This document shows, piece after piece, positions 1 to 8,007 of a stretch of DNA of 64,000 bases. The notes under the pieces were generated by a model, which had not been told where the DNA came from, did no database searches, and saw only the letters and a program-made list of their open reading frames with translations. Position 1 is the stretch's first letter. Each line of letters starts with the position of its first letter. This DNA is from Nakamurella multipartita DSM 44233 (lineage in GTDB: Bacteria > Actinomycetota > Actinomycetes > Mycobacteriales > Nakamurellaceae): the NCBI RefSeq assembly GCF_000024365.1, contig NC_013235.1, forward strand, positions 2,976,001-3,040,000, in the 5' to 3' direction. Made by a program: the position numbers and the translations under genes.

Positions 1-927
1 ACGCGAGACAAGCTCGCCAAGTCGGTACGCGTGCCGATGCGCGGCCCCGACTTGGACGCCACCACCCGACGCTTCCAGTCCGCGTGGCGGCGCATGAACT
101 CCTACGCCGACGACGCCGCGTGGCCGGCGAAGGCGACCCCGCTGTGCGGCTGGTGCCCGCTGGTCGCCACCTGCCCCACGGCCGCCCGGGAGCGCAAGGT
201 CGCCCGGATCGAGGGCCTGCCAACCGCGGTCGACCTGCCGATCCCCGTCCGCCGACACCGTCCGAGCTGCTCGCCGGCCGGTCGGTCGGGGGAGGACGAC
301 TGGGCCGCGCACGAATCCGATGCACGCCACGGGCTCGACCGGGAGGACCTCGACTACGACGCCCTGCACGCCGATCTGGCCGGGCAAGACGGGGACGGAC
401 GAACCGATTGCCAGGCCGTTGTCGGCCCGGGCGCCGGACTCGACGCGGGCGACCGCATCGGAACCACGACGAAGGAGACGAACATGGGTGCGCTGCTGTA
501 CGAGGACAAGCCGTTCCTGGAGGTGCCCGAAAGCCGGGACACCCTGAACCCCAACAGCTTCGCCGCGATCGGGGTGTTCGGGATCGTGTCGATGACGGTG
601 GAGCAGCTGTCCAAGGCCGGCCTTCCGTTGACGGCGCGCCGGGTCCGGGGACTGGCTCGGCTGTTCGGCAGCATCGTCGCCGAGGTGCAGCGCGACTACA
701 CCGGGTCCACCAACTGGCAGCAGGGCATGAACACGCGGGCCCGTGGGGCGCTGCACACCACGGTCGACTCCCTGCCGGTGCCGCTGACCGGGACGGCGGA
801 CGACCTGCGGGGCTGGCACGAGGCGGCGCGCAAGCGGGTCGCGGCGATCTGCCGGTTCTCCGTCGAGCTGTGGGACGACGGCGAGGCCACCTTCGACGGT
901 GACTACGCGGCCGTCGTCGGCGGCTGA
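1..927 (+). CDS. C-terminal end of a RecB/Cas4-like PD-(D/E)XK nuclease, open frame running into a second domain (5' partial)
   Basis: The frame is open from base 1. Codons 48-60 hold a cysteine cluster, LCGWCPLVATCP, preceded by a Trp-rich stretch; this is the pattern of the C-terminal iron-sulfur-binding part of RecB/AddB/Cas4-like nucleases, the rest of which must lie left of the window. After it come about 100 residues of low-complexity acidic linker. The frame then continues without a stop through an ATG at 484 that has its own good ribosome binding site. So either the nuclease is fused to the last 147 residues, or two genes happen to share a frame and the first has lost its stop. The nuclease assignment rests on the Cys cluster only. 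Confidence 0.5.
   Translation, partial: TRDKLAKSVRVPMRGPDLDATTRRFQSAWRRMNSYADDAAWPAKATPLCGWCPLVATCPTAARERKVARIEGLPTAVDLPIPVRRHRPSCSPAGRSGEDDWAAHESDARHGLDREDLDYDALHADLAGQDGDGRTDCQAVVGPGAGLDAGDRIGTTTKETNMGALLYEDKPFLEVPESRDTLNPNSFAAIGVFGIVSMTVEQLSKAGLPLTARRVRGLARLFGSIVAEVQRDYTGSTNWQQGMNTRARGALHTTVDSLPVPLTGTADDLRGWHEAARKRVAAICRFSVELWDDGEATFDGDYAAVVGG
484..927 (+). CDS. Hypothetical protein with its own start inside a longer open frame
   Basis: ATG 484 is preceded by GAAGGAG at about 471-477, a strong Shine-Dalgarno sequence at correct spacing, so a 147-residue protein can be made independently of the upstream nuclease frame. It is a soluble, mostly helical-looking protein with an Asn-Trp-Gln-Gln-Gly stretch in the middle and an acidic C-terminus. 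I do not recognise the family. It is followed by a promoter-like motif at 964 and the next gene at 1068. Confidence 0.55.
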   Translation: MGALLYEDKPFLEVPESRDTLNPNSFAAIGVFGIVSMTVEQLSKAGLPLTARRVRGLARLFGSIVAEVQRDYTGSTNWQQGMNTRARGALHTTVDSLPVPLTGTADDLRGWHEAARKRVAAICRFSVELWDDGEATFDGDYAAVVGG

Positions 928-963
928 CCCCTCGCCCGGTCGGCGGGGTGGGCGATCCGCCGG

Positions 964-977
964 CACCGCACACGAAC
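964..977 (+). promoter_or_regulatory. Element promoter motif (CACCGCACACGAAC)
   Basis: Variant of the CCGCRCAYGAAC motif in the gap before the gene at 1068. No start codon lies 5 nt downstream; the gene has a Shine-Dalgarno sequence and would have a 5' leader of about 85 nt. Confidence 0.5.
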
Positions 978-1067
978 TGGACGACCGAACAGTTCGATCC
1001 GTCGGGAGTCGCGTCATACCCGGTCCGGACGAATCAGATCGAAAACGAGCAGACAGGGAGCGATCCG

Positions 1068-1604
1068 ATGACCGTTGTGCTGGACAACCAATCACGAGCC
1101 GCGGTGCTGGCCGCCGCGTACGCCGCGGCCGGCCCCAAGGGTGCGTCGCCCGAGGAGGCGGCTGTGCACGCGGCCCGGGTGCAGCTGCGCACGGTGGAGA
1201 TCGCGGTCGAGCTCACCGACGAGAAGTCCTGGTTCAATAAGGCGATCGAGCAGGTGCTCGGGCCGAACACCCGCACGTTCACCGGCACCGTGCTGGCGGT
1301 CGACGAGCACATGGGGCAGTCCCGCAATGGCGGCGGCAAGGTCTCCACCACCCGCAAGCAGGTCACGTTCCGCACCCGGGTGCACGAGGAGTACGCCCCC
1401 GACGGCACCGAGCAGGCCCTGACCGAACGCACCGACAGCCTGGTCGGCAAGGCCATCGCGAAGCGCCTGGAACGGCTGCTCGGACACCGGGTGCTGGTGT
1501 GGGTGGAGACCGAGTCCTTCCAGGCCAAGTCGGGCGCCACCCGCAAGTCCCGGGTGATCCGGCACGTGGTCGATCTCGGCCTGCCCCACGACAACGACGA
1601 CTGA
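1068..1604 (+). CDS. Hypothetical 178-residue protein, possibly nucleic-acid binding
   Basis: Start chosen at ATG 1068 because CAGGGAG lies at 1054-1060; the frame is open further upstream (ATG 948) but without such a site. The N-terminal 60 residues look helical. The rest is rich in alternating beta-type residues with many Arg, Lys and Thr (FTGTVLAV, QVTFRTRVHEEY, RVLVWVETE), reminiscent of an OB-like or other small beta fold; this is an impression, not a domain match. It lies between a nuclease-associated gene and a Cys-rich small protein. Function unknown. Confidence 0.75.
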   Translation: MTVVLDNQSRAAVLAAAYAAAGPKGASPEEAAVHAARVQLRTVEIAVELTDEKSWFNKAIEQVLGPNTRTFTGTVLAVDEHMGQSRNGGGKVSTTRKQVTFRTRVHEEYAPDGTEQALTERTDSLVGKAIAKRLERLLGHRVLVWVETESFQAKSGATRKSRVIRHVVDLGLPHDNDD

Positions 1605-1615
1605 GCGAGTCGACG

Positions 1616-1828
1616 ATGGGCTTTCTGGTGGTGGAATCGGCCGAGCACCCGGCACGGGTGTTCGGCGGTGACTGCGCCTTCTGCGGAACCGGGTTCGCCG
1701 AATGCGCAACGAGCGGGCCCGATCGCGCAGCGGGCTGCTGCTCGCGATGTCATGGTTCGGCCGAGACCCACCGGGTCACGCCATCGGTTGACCAAGCCGA
1801 ACCGTGGCGGTCGCGGGGTGAGCGATGA
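1616..1828 (+). CDS. Small Cys-rich (zinc-ribbon-like) protein
   Basis: 70 residues starting at ATG 1616, 11 nt after the previous stop. Two cysteine pairs, GDCAFCG near residue 20 and CCSRCHG near residue 44, could bind one zinc ion. The stop overlaps the start of the next gene (ATGA at 1825-1828), the tight coupling seen throughout the element. Small zinc-binding proteins of this sort are common in actinobacterial plasmids and phages, but no specific role can be given. Confidence 0.6.
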   Translation: MGFLVVESAEHPARVFGGDCAFCGTGFAECATSGPDRAAGCCSRCHGSAETHRVTPSVDQAEPWRSRGER

Positions 1829-2265
1829 CGCTCGGTGCCCGGCCGGCCGGGGCCCTCACGATATTCGCCGTCGCGGCTGCGACCGTTTCCGCGGGCCTGG
1901 CCGCCCGGGGGGTCTCGGTGGGCGGTGCTCCGGTCGCGGACCCGGTTGCGGTGGCCGAGTACACGTTCCCCTACCAGCACCTGACCATGACGCCGCAGGA
2001 AACCGGCGTGCTGGTCATCCTGGAGGACGGAACCGGCTACCCCGCCAGGACCTTTGTCACCGTGCCCGGCGACGGAAGCGAGGTGGTGACCAACCCATCG
2101 GCCGCGTCCTGCCGGGACGACGGCCTGTGCGGACCTCTGGTCGTGGCCGTGCGGCCGGGACTGGAGGGCACGGTGCGGGCCGATTGGCTGGGCACCCAGT
2201 GCGAGGTGTCGGCCGGGCCCGTCCAAAGGGTCCGGGTCTCCTGCGAGTCGGCTCCGCGCCGGTGA
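1825..2265 (+). CDS. Secreted or membrane-anchored hypothetical protein
   Basis: 146 residues. Residues 8-28 form a hydrophobic Ala/Val/Leu-rich segment after a short Arg-containing start, so it is either a signal peptide or an N-terminal anchor. The outer part contains three cysteines that could form disulfides. Translation is coupled to the small Cys-rich gene by a 4-base overlap. No family recognised; given its place upstream of the conjugation genes it may act at the cell surface. Confidence 0.7.
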   Translation: MTLGARPAGALTIFAVAAATVSAGLAARGVSVGGAPVADPVAVAEYTFPYQHLTMTPQETGVLVILEDGTGYPARTFVTVPGDGSEVVTNPSAASCRDDGLCGPLVVAVRPGLEGTVRADWLGTQCEVSAGPVQRVRVSCESAPRR

Positions 2266-2297
2266 CCCTCGAACCATCACCCGGATGGTCGCTCGCT

Positions 2298-2311
2298 CAC
2301 CGCGCATGAAC
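2298..2311 (+). promoter_or_regulatory. Element promoter motif (CACCGCGCATGAAC)
   Basis: Near-perfect copy of the motif in the 149-nt gap before the J-domain gene at 2415. The ATG inside the motif is not a gene start. The gene it precedes has a Shine-Dalgarno sequence, so a leader of about 100 nt is predicted. Confidence 0.6.
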
Positions 2312-2414
2312 CCGGCAACTCGCCAATCGAGAACCACGACCGCTCGGACGAGCCGCCTTTTCCGGGCCGACCACCACATCGACAGCTGCACAATCGAGTT
2401 CCGGGAGTTCGACC

Positions 2415-3062
2415 ATGGTCACCGCCCAGTACCCCGAATCGCTGGCCATCCGGCCCTTGACCACCTGGCCCGGCCGGCTGACTCCGGACGCGGCTCGGGT
2501 GGTCTCGCCGTTTACCGCGCCGCTGGCGTCGACGCTGCGGATCCTGGACCGCGAACTGGACGCGATCGGCGCTCGGCACCCGGTCCTGGAGGTGGCGATC
2601 GACCCGACCCAGTTCCGGATCGACGGCCGGCCAAGGGCCACCGCCCGGGCCGGCCATCCCGGCGTCGTGTTGTCCCTGCCGCACACCGGCCACGGCCCGC
2701 TCCGGTATGCCACCGACCGGTTCGTCACCTGGCAGGAGAACCTCAGGGCGGTCGCGCTGGGCCTGGAGGCGCTGCGGCGGGTCGAGCGGTACGGCATTAC
2801 CCGGCGCGGCGAGCAGTACGTCGGCTTCGCCGCGCTCCCGCCCGGGCAGGGAGCGCCGGGCAACGATCCGATGACCCTCGCGCGGGCGCTGGCCTTTCTG
2901 ACCGAGCACAGCGGCCAACTCCTCTCGGCCGCCACCCCGATCGACGACATCGACCGCGCCTACCGCCGAGTGGCTCGCGTCCTGCACCCCGACAGCGGTG
3001 GTGATCCGGCGCTGTTTCACATCCTGCAGGAGGCGATCTCGGTGCTCCGCGCCGCACGCTGA
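2415..3062 (+). CDS. J-domain (DnaJ-like) protein
   Basis: 215 residues, start ATG 2415 with GGGAG 7 nt upstream. The last 35-40 residues carry a J-domain core: a helix with Tyr-Arg-Arg-Val-Ala-Arg followed by the diagnostic His-Pro-Asp at 191-193 (LHPDSGG) and a final helix. Such domains stimulate Hsp70 ATPase. The first 170 residues are unfamiliar and show no zinc-finger or G/F region, so this is a type III J protein. No Hsp70 is encoded nearby, so it would have to recruit host DnaK, perhaps for replication or transfer complexes. Confidence 0.8.
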   Translation: MVTAQYPESLAIRPLTTWPGRLTPDAARVVSPFTAPLASTLRILDRELDAIGARHPVLEVAIDPTQFRIDGRPRATARAGHPGVVLSLPHTGHGPLRYATDRFVTWQENLRAVALGLEALRRVERYGITRRGEQYVGFAALPPGQGAPGNDPMTLARALAFLTEHSGQLLSAATPIDDIDRAYRRVARVLHPDSGGDPALFHILQEAISVLRAAR

Positions 3063-3176
3063 CACCCGCCCGCCGGGCGGTCCAACCGACCCCGCCGGGC
3101 CCCGACGATGCGCTGCCCACGCTGGGCCGGCAGCGGGAATGCCGGACGGCAGGACGGTTTGCGACTGATCGACGGC

Positions 3177-3797
3177 ATGACCAACGTCCTGATCGAGCCG
3201 TCGACGACGGTGGCCGTCGACGACCCGGGTGGATTCGACTTCCCTGACCTGGCGGCCGATCCGCCCGACGATCCGACGTCAACGACCCGGCACCCACGCG
3301 GCGACAACCGCGACGACGAGGGGAGCGACCCGCCTCGCGGTGGCGATGACGAGGAACGTCAGGACCGCCGGCCGAGCCGCCATCGGCAACGCGCCGAACG
3401 GGTGCTCATCCGCCGGGCGGTCCATCGGTCCCGGGCACTGGCCGCAGCGGATCCGGACGACCTGCGCCTGCTGGCCGCGGTTCTCGGTTCCGGGGTGGAC
3501 CTTGCCACGCTGACCGTGGCCGCGCTGACCGCCCCGCGCACCGCGACCGCCGCCCTGGACGACGTGCTGGCCCTGCGAGGCATGGACCGCGCTGACCAGA
3601 TGGCCGAGGTCGCGTTCATGGAACGACGCCGGACGCTGAGTCTGTGGACCATCCTGTCCGAACTGGGCGCGGTCGACGGCCGACGGCCGACGGTGGACAT
3701 CGTGGCGACGAAGGCGACGGTGGCGGCTGTGGCCGCGTTGTCCGACGCCACCGTCGCCCGCGTCGAGCGGGTGGTCGACCTGGCCAGGGGAGCCTGA
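3177..3797 (+). CDS. Hypothetical protein with disordered acidic N-terminus
   Basis: 206 residues from ATG 3177; an in-frame ATG at 3108 would add 23 residues and neither start has a clear ribosome site. Residues 15-65 are dominated by Asp, Pro, Arg and Gly and are likely disordered. From about residue 70 the protein becomes a regular helical domain of roughly 130 residues rich in Ala, Leu, Arg and Asp. It ends 6 nt before the next gene. No known family recognised. Confidence 0.65.
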   Translation: MTNVLIEPSTTVAVDDPGGFDFPDLAADPPDDPTSTTRHPRGDNRDDEGSDPPRGGDDEERQDRRPSRHRQRAERVLIRRAVHRSRALAAADPDDLRLLAAVLGSGVDLATLTVAALTAPRTATAALDDVLALRGMDRADQMAEVAFMERRRTLSLWTILSELGAVDGRRPTVDIVATKATVAAVAALSDATVARVERVVDLARGA

Positions 3798-3803
3798 ACC
3801 GCG

Positions 3804-4103
3804 ATGCCACGGTGCCGTTCCTGGTTCCCGGCGCAACAGGACCGCCACCGGAACCTGCACGCACCCGGCCGCTGCCGAACCTGCTGGCGCCCCTGCCACA
3901 ACCAGGTTCCGCCGGGGGTGGAGCGCTGCCCGGACTGCTCGGATGCGCTGGCGACCCACCCGTCCCCTCGGGTGCGCCGGTCGCTGGCCGAACAGACCAG
4001 CGACCTCGCCGTCCTGGAATTCCTGTCAACCGACCTGGCCGGTGACGTCGCGGCGGCCGCCCGAGCCGGCATCCGCCGACTCGGAACCACCCTGACCCGT
4101 TGA
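3804..4103 (+). CDS. Zinc-ribbon plus leucine-rich-variant (LRV/HEAT-like) repeat protein
   Basis: 99 residues. A Cys-rich region (CRTCWRPC, then RCPDC, residues 24-45) can form a zinc ribbon. It is followed by a repeat of the LRV type: a short helix pair with Asp-Ala-Leu-Ala-Thr-His-Pro-Ser-Pro-Arg-Val-Arg-Arg and then a long helix. The same repeat signature occurs in two other proteins of this element (14609-14982 and 24986-25438). LRV and HEAT-like repeats are protein- or nucleic-acid-binding scaffolds; a precise role is unknown. Its stop overlaps a possible upstream start of the next gene. Confidence 0.65.
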   Translation: MPRCRSWFPAQQDRHRNLHAPGRCRTCWRPCHNQVPPGVERCPDCSDALATHPSPRVRRSLAEQTSDLAVLEFLSTDLAGDVAAAARAGIRRLGTTLTR

Positions 4104-4165
4104 CGGACAACACATCCGCCCCGCCCGCCCGCTCGCCCGACAGATCGTCGAGGAGGACCAGACCG

Positions 4166-5272
4166 GTGACGCGACGAACCAGACGCCGCCCGAACCCGCT
4201 GAGCGGGTGGGGAACGGCAACCGAGGTCCCGGCGGTCCGCCCACCCGACGAGGCGAAGGGCGCCCGCCGCTACCGGTGGTACCGGCGGGCCATCCTGGCC
4301 GGCGTCGTGCTCAACCCGATTTTGGCGTTGGCCCTGCTGGTAACCCTGGGGACCTCGCCTTCCGCGGGGCGCTCGGCGGACACTGCCCAGCGGTCGTCCG
4401 CCGGGCAGGCCGTCGCGACAACCGAACTGTGGAGGTGGTTGCCGCAGGTGATGCCGGGCGCGCAGATCGTCCACTGGGAGGGTGCGGACGCCGGCCCGGT
4501 GCCCACCACCGGCGCCGGCGGCGCCGCGGCCGGGGCGCCGACCGAGCGGAACACGTTCGTGGTCGCCGACCGCAACGGCGGGCTGTACGAGGCCACCGTA
4601 ATGGTGACCCTCGATCCACGCGAAGGGGTCTCGGCGGTCGGCACGCCGTCGTTGGTGCCGTTGCCCGGCGGCGCGGCGTCGTCCGTCGCCTCCCGTGCCG
4701 GCGGCACCACCGAATGGACCGGCCTGGTGATCGGCCGCCCGCCGCAACCGGTCGCCGACGCGGTGAACACCTGGGCGTCGGCGTTCACCGCCGGCGACCG
4801 GGCCAAGCTACGGCTGGCCGTCGCCGACCGGGACACCACGCACGCGTACTTGCCGTTGACCGGCGTCGAGTCGGTCGAGGTGACCACCGAGCAGGCGGCC
4901 ACCTGGCCGGTCGCGGACGGCGAGGAACCCGACGGCCGGATGCTGGTCCGAGCCCGTCTCACCTTGGTCTGGCAGGGCACCCCAGCCTCGGCAGGGCCGA
5001 CAGCCCCGGCGCAGGCGGCGATCTCCTACGACCTGCTCGTCATCGACGCCGACACCGGCGCACCCCGGGTGGTCGCCTGGGGCGGCCCGGGCGCCGGCCC
5101 GACACTGACCCCGTTCGTCAACGCGGTCCCCGCCGAACTCCCCGAGAACACCGCCGCCCCGGTCGCACCCGTCGACGGGCGGGACCCGTCAGCGACCGGC
5201 ACGGCGACTCCCACCATCACGGCCACGACAACCACGACCCGCACGGTCATCTCGACGGGCGGTGCCGGATGA
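4166..5272 (+). CDS. TcpC/VirB8-like conjugal transfer protein
   Basis: 368 residues. The start is GTG 4166, preceded by AGGAGG at 4151-4156; a TTG at 4100 in frame lacks such a site. A basic cytoplasmic stretch is followed by one transmembrane helix at about 42-63 and a large outer region that fits two NTF2-like domains separated by a Gly/Ala-rich linker, with a Pro/Thr-rich tail. This is the architecture of TcpC/VirB8 proteins, which form the inner-membrane scaffold of type IV secretion machines. It is followed, with ATGA overlaps, by a small gene and the two VirB4 pieces, which supports the role. Sequence similarity is judged by eye. Confidence 0.65.
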   Translation: MTRRTRRRPNPLSGWGTATEVPAVRPPDEAKGARRYRWYRRAILAGVVLNPILALALLVTLGTSPSAGRSADTAQRSSAGQAVATTELWRWLPQVMPGAQIVHWEGADAGPVPTTGAGGAAAGAPTERNTFVVADRNGGLYEATVMVTLDPREGVSAVGTPSLVPLPGGAASSVASRAGGTTEWTGLVIGRPPQPVADAVNTWASAFTAGDRAKLRLAVADRDTTHAYLPLTGVESVEVTTEQAATWPVADGEEPDGRMLVRARLTLVWQGTPASAGPTAPAQAAISYDLLVIDADTGAPRVVAWGGPGAGPTLTPFVNAVPAELPENTAAPVAPVDGRDPSATGTATPTITATTTTTRTVISTGGAG

Positions 5273-5448
5273 CCGGCGACATCACGCCGGCGACCCGCAC
5301 CGCGCCCCTCCGGTTCGACATCGCAGGGATCTGCGCTGCGGCGCGACGTCGGTGGGACGACCTGCATCCCGCCGGGATGGATCCACCGGCCCGGGCGCCC
5401 CAGACCAACCCCGACGAGGACCGACGGCCGGGGGGAAGGCGGGCATGA
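5269..5448 (+). CDS. Small hypothetical protein between TcpC-like and VirB4 genes
   Basis: 59 residues, start overlapping the previous stop (ATGA 5269-5272) and stop overlapping the next start (ATGA 5445-5448). It is Arg-, Asp- and Pro-rich with one short helix around residues 15-32 and no hydrophobic segment. The double stop/start overlap is good evidence that it is translated. Function unknown. Confidence 0.6.
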   Translation: MTGDITPATRTAPLRFDIAGICAAARRRWDDLHPAGMDPPARAPQTNPDEDRRPGGRRA

Positions 5449-6572
5449 GAGGAAGGCCCAGGACGCTGGAATTGCCCAGCGCGCACACCCAACCCGACTG
5501 GCCGACGACCGTCCGCGGAACGCTGTCCGGCGGCCGCGTCCAGGGCACCGACGGCAGCCTGTGGCTGTACTACACCGTGCCGCTGGGCATCGTCGAGGAC
5601 GCGAAATCCGTCGCCGAGTCCCTGCTTCCGGGGCACCCCTTGCGCAACGCGTTCGATCAGCTCGCGGCGATGGCCACCCCCAGGTTCAACCGGCGGCAGT
5701 CCGCGAAGTCGACCTACCGCCGGGTGCGGCTGCTGCTGGTGAACCTGCCCGGGGTGTACCGATCGAGCAACTCCGGTGCGTTGGGTACGTTCCAGAACAC
5801 GGCCTTCGCGGGCGAGCCGGTCCCGCAGCGGATCCTGGTGCTGGGCGTGCGATTGGCGCCGCGGATGGGATCGGGTGGATTCCGCTCCGCACTCGACTCG
5901 ATGGTCACGTTCATGTCCACCCAGGGCATCCCGCTGTCCGACTTCGACGAGGACTTCGCCCGGGTGTCCCAGACCCTGTCCCGGTGCGGGCTGTCCGTGC
6001 CCAGCGACGACGAACTGGACGTGCTGGCCTCCTGGTGGTCCACGCGCCGCAACCGCGGCACACCGATGCTCTCCCATCCGGCGCACCTGCATGTTTTCGA
6101 CGACGTGAACAGCACCGAGGCCGCGGCCCGGATCGGCGTCAGCGACTGCGCCCAGTGGACCGATCTGCCCGGCCAGTACCAGCTGACCGTGGCCTCGGTC
6201 AGCCAGGTGTTGATCGGGCTGGGGTCCGCGGACGACCCCTGGACCCGGTGGGTGGCCCACCTGCGGCGGGAGAACCTTCTCGCGTTGTCCATCCAGGGGC
6301 TCGTGGAACCGGCAAAGGTGACGGCCGCGGAGCTGCGCCGCGTCCGAAAGCAGTATGAGGCGGACGTTTCCGAGCGCCTGGCCCAGGGCAAGATGAACCG
6401 CGGGGACCAGGACGAGATGCTCCACGAAGTCACCGAGTTCGAGCAGGCCTATCAGACCGGGGGACCGCCGAGCCTGATCGACAGCAGCGTGCTGGCTGCC
6501 TTGAATGGCGGTCGTCAGGATCTGTCCCGCCGAAGCACCTCTCAGCCCTACGAACTCGCCGAAATGGCTTAG
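5445..6572 (+). CDS. virB4: VirB4-like protein, N-terminal half (ends at in-frame TAG)
   Basis: 375 residues, start ATG 5445 with GGGGGAAGG just upstream. It has the size and character of the N-terminal domain that precedes the motor domain in VirB4/TraC/ConE ATPases: an alpha/beta domain with a long helical region and a charged coiled segment at 290-340. The frame stops at TAG 6570-6572 and resumes in the same frame into the ATPase domain, whose first Met is only 15 nt further on. VirB4 energises the secretion channel. The two pieces may work as separate subunits, or the stop may be a recent nonsense mutation or be read through. Confidence 0.7.
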   Translation: MRGRPRTLELPSAHTQPDWPTTVRGTLSGGRVQGTDGSLWLYYTVPLGIVEDAKSVAESLLPGHPLRNAFDQLAAMATPRFNRRQSAKSTYRRVRLLLVNLPGVYRSSNSGALGTFQNTAFAGEPVPQRILVLGVRLAPRMGSGGFRSALDSMVTFMSTQGIPLSDFDEDFARVSQTLSRCGLSVPSDDELDVLASWWSTRRNRGTPMLSHPAHLHVFDDVNSTEAAARIGVSDCAQWTDLPGQYQLTVASVSQVLIGLGSADDPWTRWVAHLRRENLLALSIQGLVEPAKVTAAELRRVRKQYEADVSERLAQGKMNRGDQDEMLHEVTEFEQAYQTGGPPSLIDSSVLAALNGGRQDLSRRSTSQPYELAEMA

Positions 6573-6587
6573 CCCCAGACCGTCGGA

Positions 6588-7925
6588 ATGGCGGAGATGT
6601 GGTTGGCCAGCCCCGTCCTGTCCAATCCGCACCTGCACGACCTGCCAGCACCCGCGATCGCCTACTCCGGCATCGCCGGCCTGTCGAGGGTCGGTGACAC
6701 CGACGGCGCGCAGATCGGGCTGACGGTGACGGACCGGCAGCCCAGCTACGTCTCGCGGACCGAGGCGTCCCGCACCGACCGGGCGACCTGCATGCTGGTG
6801 ATCGGCCAGACCGGCTCGGGCAAGTCCTTCGCGCTGCAGTGGCTGGCCTACCAGTTCGCCAAGGAACGCGACGACGGGCATCTGATTCCACAGGTGATCT
6901 TTGATCCGAAGGTGAATTCGGACTTCTCAGCGATGGTGCTGGCTGCCGGCGGGCGGGTGGTGTCCCTGGACGACCTGATCTCCACCGACGGCGTGCTGGA
7001 CCCGATGCGGTCCGACGAGCCGGATCGGCACATCGACGAGGCCGCCGAAATGATCATGTTCGTGAACCCGTGGGGGTCGCGGGCGGACGACAACTACACG
7101 GCGCTGCTCAAGGCACTGAAGGTCGGCGCGAGCGCCGGCGCCCGCTGCACCGGTCAGGCGCTGCGGATCGCGGTGGAGCGGGGCGCTCCCCGCGAGGTGA
7201 TCCAGCCGGTGTTCGACCTGGCCGAGTCGTCGCCGTTGTTCCGGTCCTGTATCGGGTTCGACCCGGCCGCGCCGGGCCTGGGCACGTTCGACGGGCTGAC
7301 CTACATCAAGGTCGGCCGATCGGCGCTGTCGCTGCCGCCGGAGCAGAAGAATCCGGCGGACTACACCGCGCCGGAACGGGCCACGGTGAACCTGATCCGC
7401 CGCGTCACCCTCGGCTCCGTGCGGGCAATGGCCGGCCGCGGCGGGGTGCTGCACGTGGACGAGGCGTGGACGGTGCTGAGCACCGGCTCCGGCATCACCG
7501 AGGTCGGCAAGACGGCCCGGTCGATGGACGTGCTGGTGATCATGTACACGCAGAAGGGCATCGAGGGTGAGAACGCCGGCGTGGACTCCTACGTCAGCCG
7601 GGTCCTGCTGCTGCCGATGAATACCGACAGGGACGCCCGGCAGGGCCTGGCGATGATGGGCGTGGAGCCCACCGCGCACCGCCTGGAAGCGCTCACCGAG
7701 GGCCCCCACCTGGCCGACGGGAAACCCAACTGGCGCAGCAACCGCGCCCTGATTGACCCGACGACCAAGCAGGTCCTGCGTGGCACCGTCGGCATCTACT
7801 TCGACCTACGGGAACGCGCCGTCGAGGTCGAGATCAAGGTGCCACCTGCGCAGGCGAAGCTGTTCTCCACCACCCCGACGGGCTCCCGTCCCGCGTCGCC
7901 GACGGGGATTCCGTCCGAGAACTGA
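6588..7925 (+). CDS. virB4: VirB4-like conjugation ATPase, C-terminal motor domain
   Basis: 445 residues. Walker A GQTGSGKS at 73-80, Walker B GVLHVDEAW near 286-294, and a later Met-Tyr-Thr-Gln-Lys segment of the sensor type place this in the VirB4/TraG AAA-like superfamily. The ATG at 6588 and a second Met three codons later lack a convincing ribosome site, consistent with this having been the interior of a larger VirB4. The segment between the stop and Walker A (ANPHLHDLP-like) reads as the usual linker between VirB4 domains. It powers assembly or transport by the type IV secretion channel at the inner membrane. Confidence 0.85.
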   Translation: MAEMWLASPVLSNPHLHDLPAPAIAYSGIAGLSRVGDTDGAQIGLTVTDRQPSYVSRTEASRTDRATCMLVIGQTGSGKSFALQWLAYQFAKERDDGHLIPQVIFDPKVNSDFSAMVLAAGGRVVSLDDLISTDGVLDPMRSDEPDRHIDEAAEMIMFVNPWGSRADDNYTALLKALKVGASAGARCTGQALRIAVERGAPREVIQPVFDLAESSPLFRSCIGFDPAAPGLGTFDGLTYIKVGRSALSLPPEQKNPADYTAPERATVNLIRRVTLGSVRAMAGRGGVLHVDEAWTVLSTGSGITEVGKTARSMDVLVIMYTQKGIEGENAGVDSYVSRVLLLPMNTDRDARQGLAMMGVEPTAHRLEALTEGPHLADGKPNWRSNRALIDPTTKQVLRGTVGIYFDLRERAVEVEIKVPPAQAKLFSTTPTGSRPASPTGIPSEN

Positions 7926-7988
7926 CCGGTCGGCCGGGGTGACGGCTCGGGCCCGGGGTTGCCGGACCGTCTGCGGGCGCAGGGTTCG

Positions 7989-8002
7989 TGCCGCGCATGA
8001 AC
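7989..8002 (+). promoter_or_regulatory. Element promoter motif (TGCCGCGCATGAAC), 5 nt before GTG 8008
   Basis: Perfect consensus copy in the gap after VirB4. The spacing of exactly 5 nt to GTG 8008 matches eleven other sites and argues for a leaderless transcript. Confidence 0.65.
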
Positions 8003-8007
8003 TGGGT

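Noticed and set aside
3066..3081. Short hairpin CCGCCC/GGGCGG after the J-domain gene as terminator
   Set aside because: Only 6 bp in very GC-rich DNA and no T tract; not distinguishable from chance.
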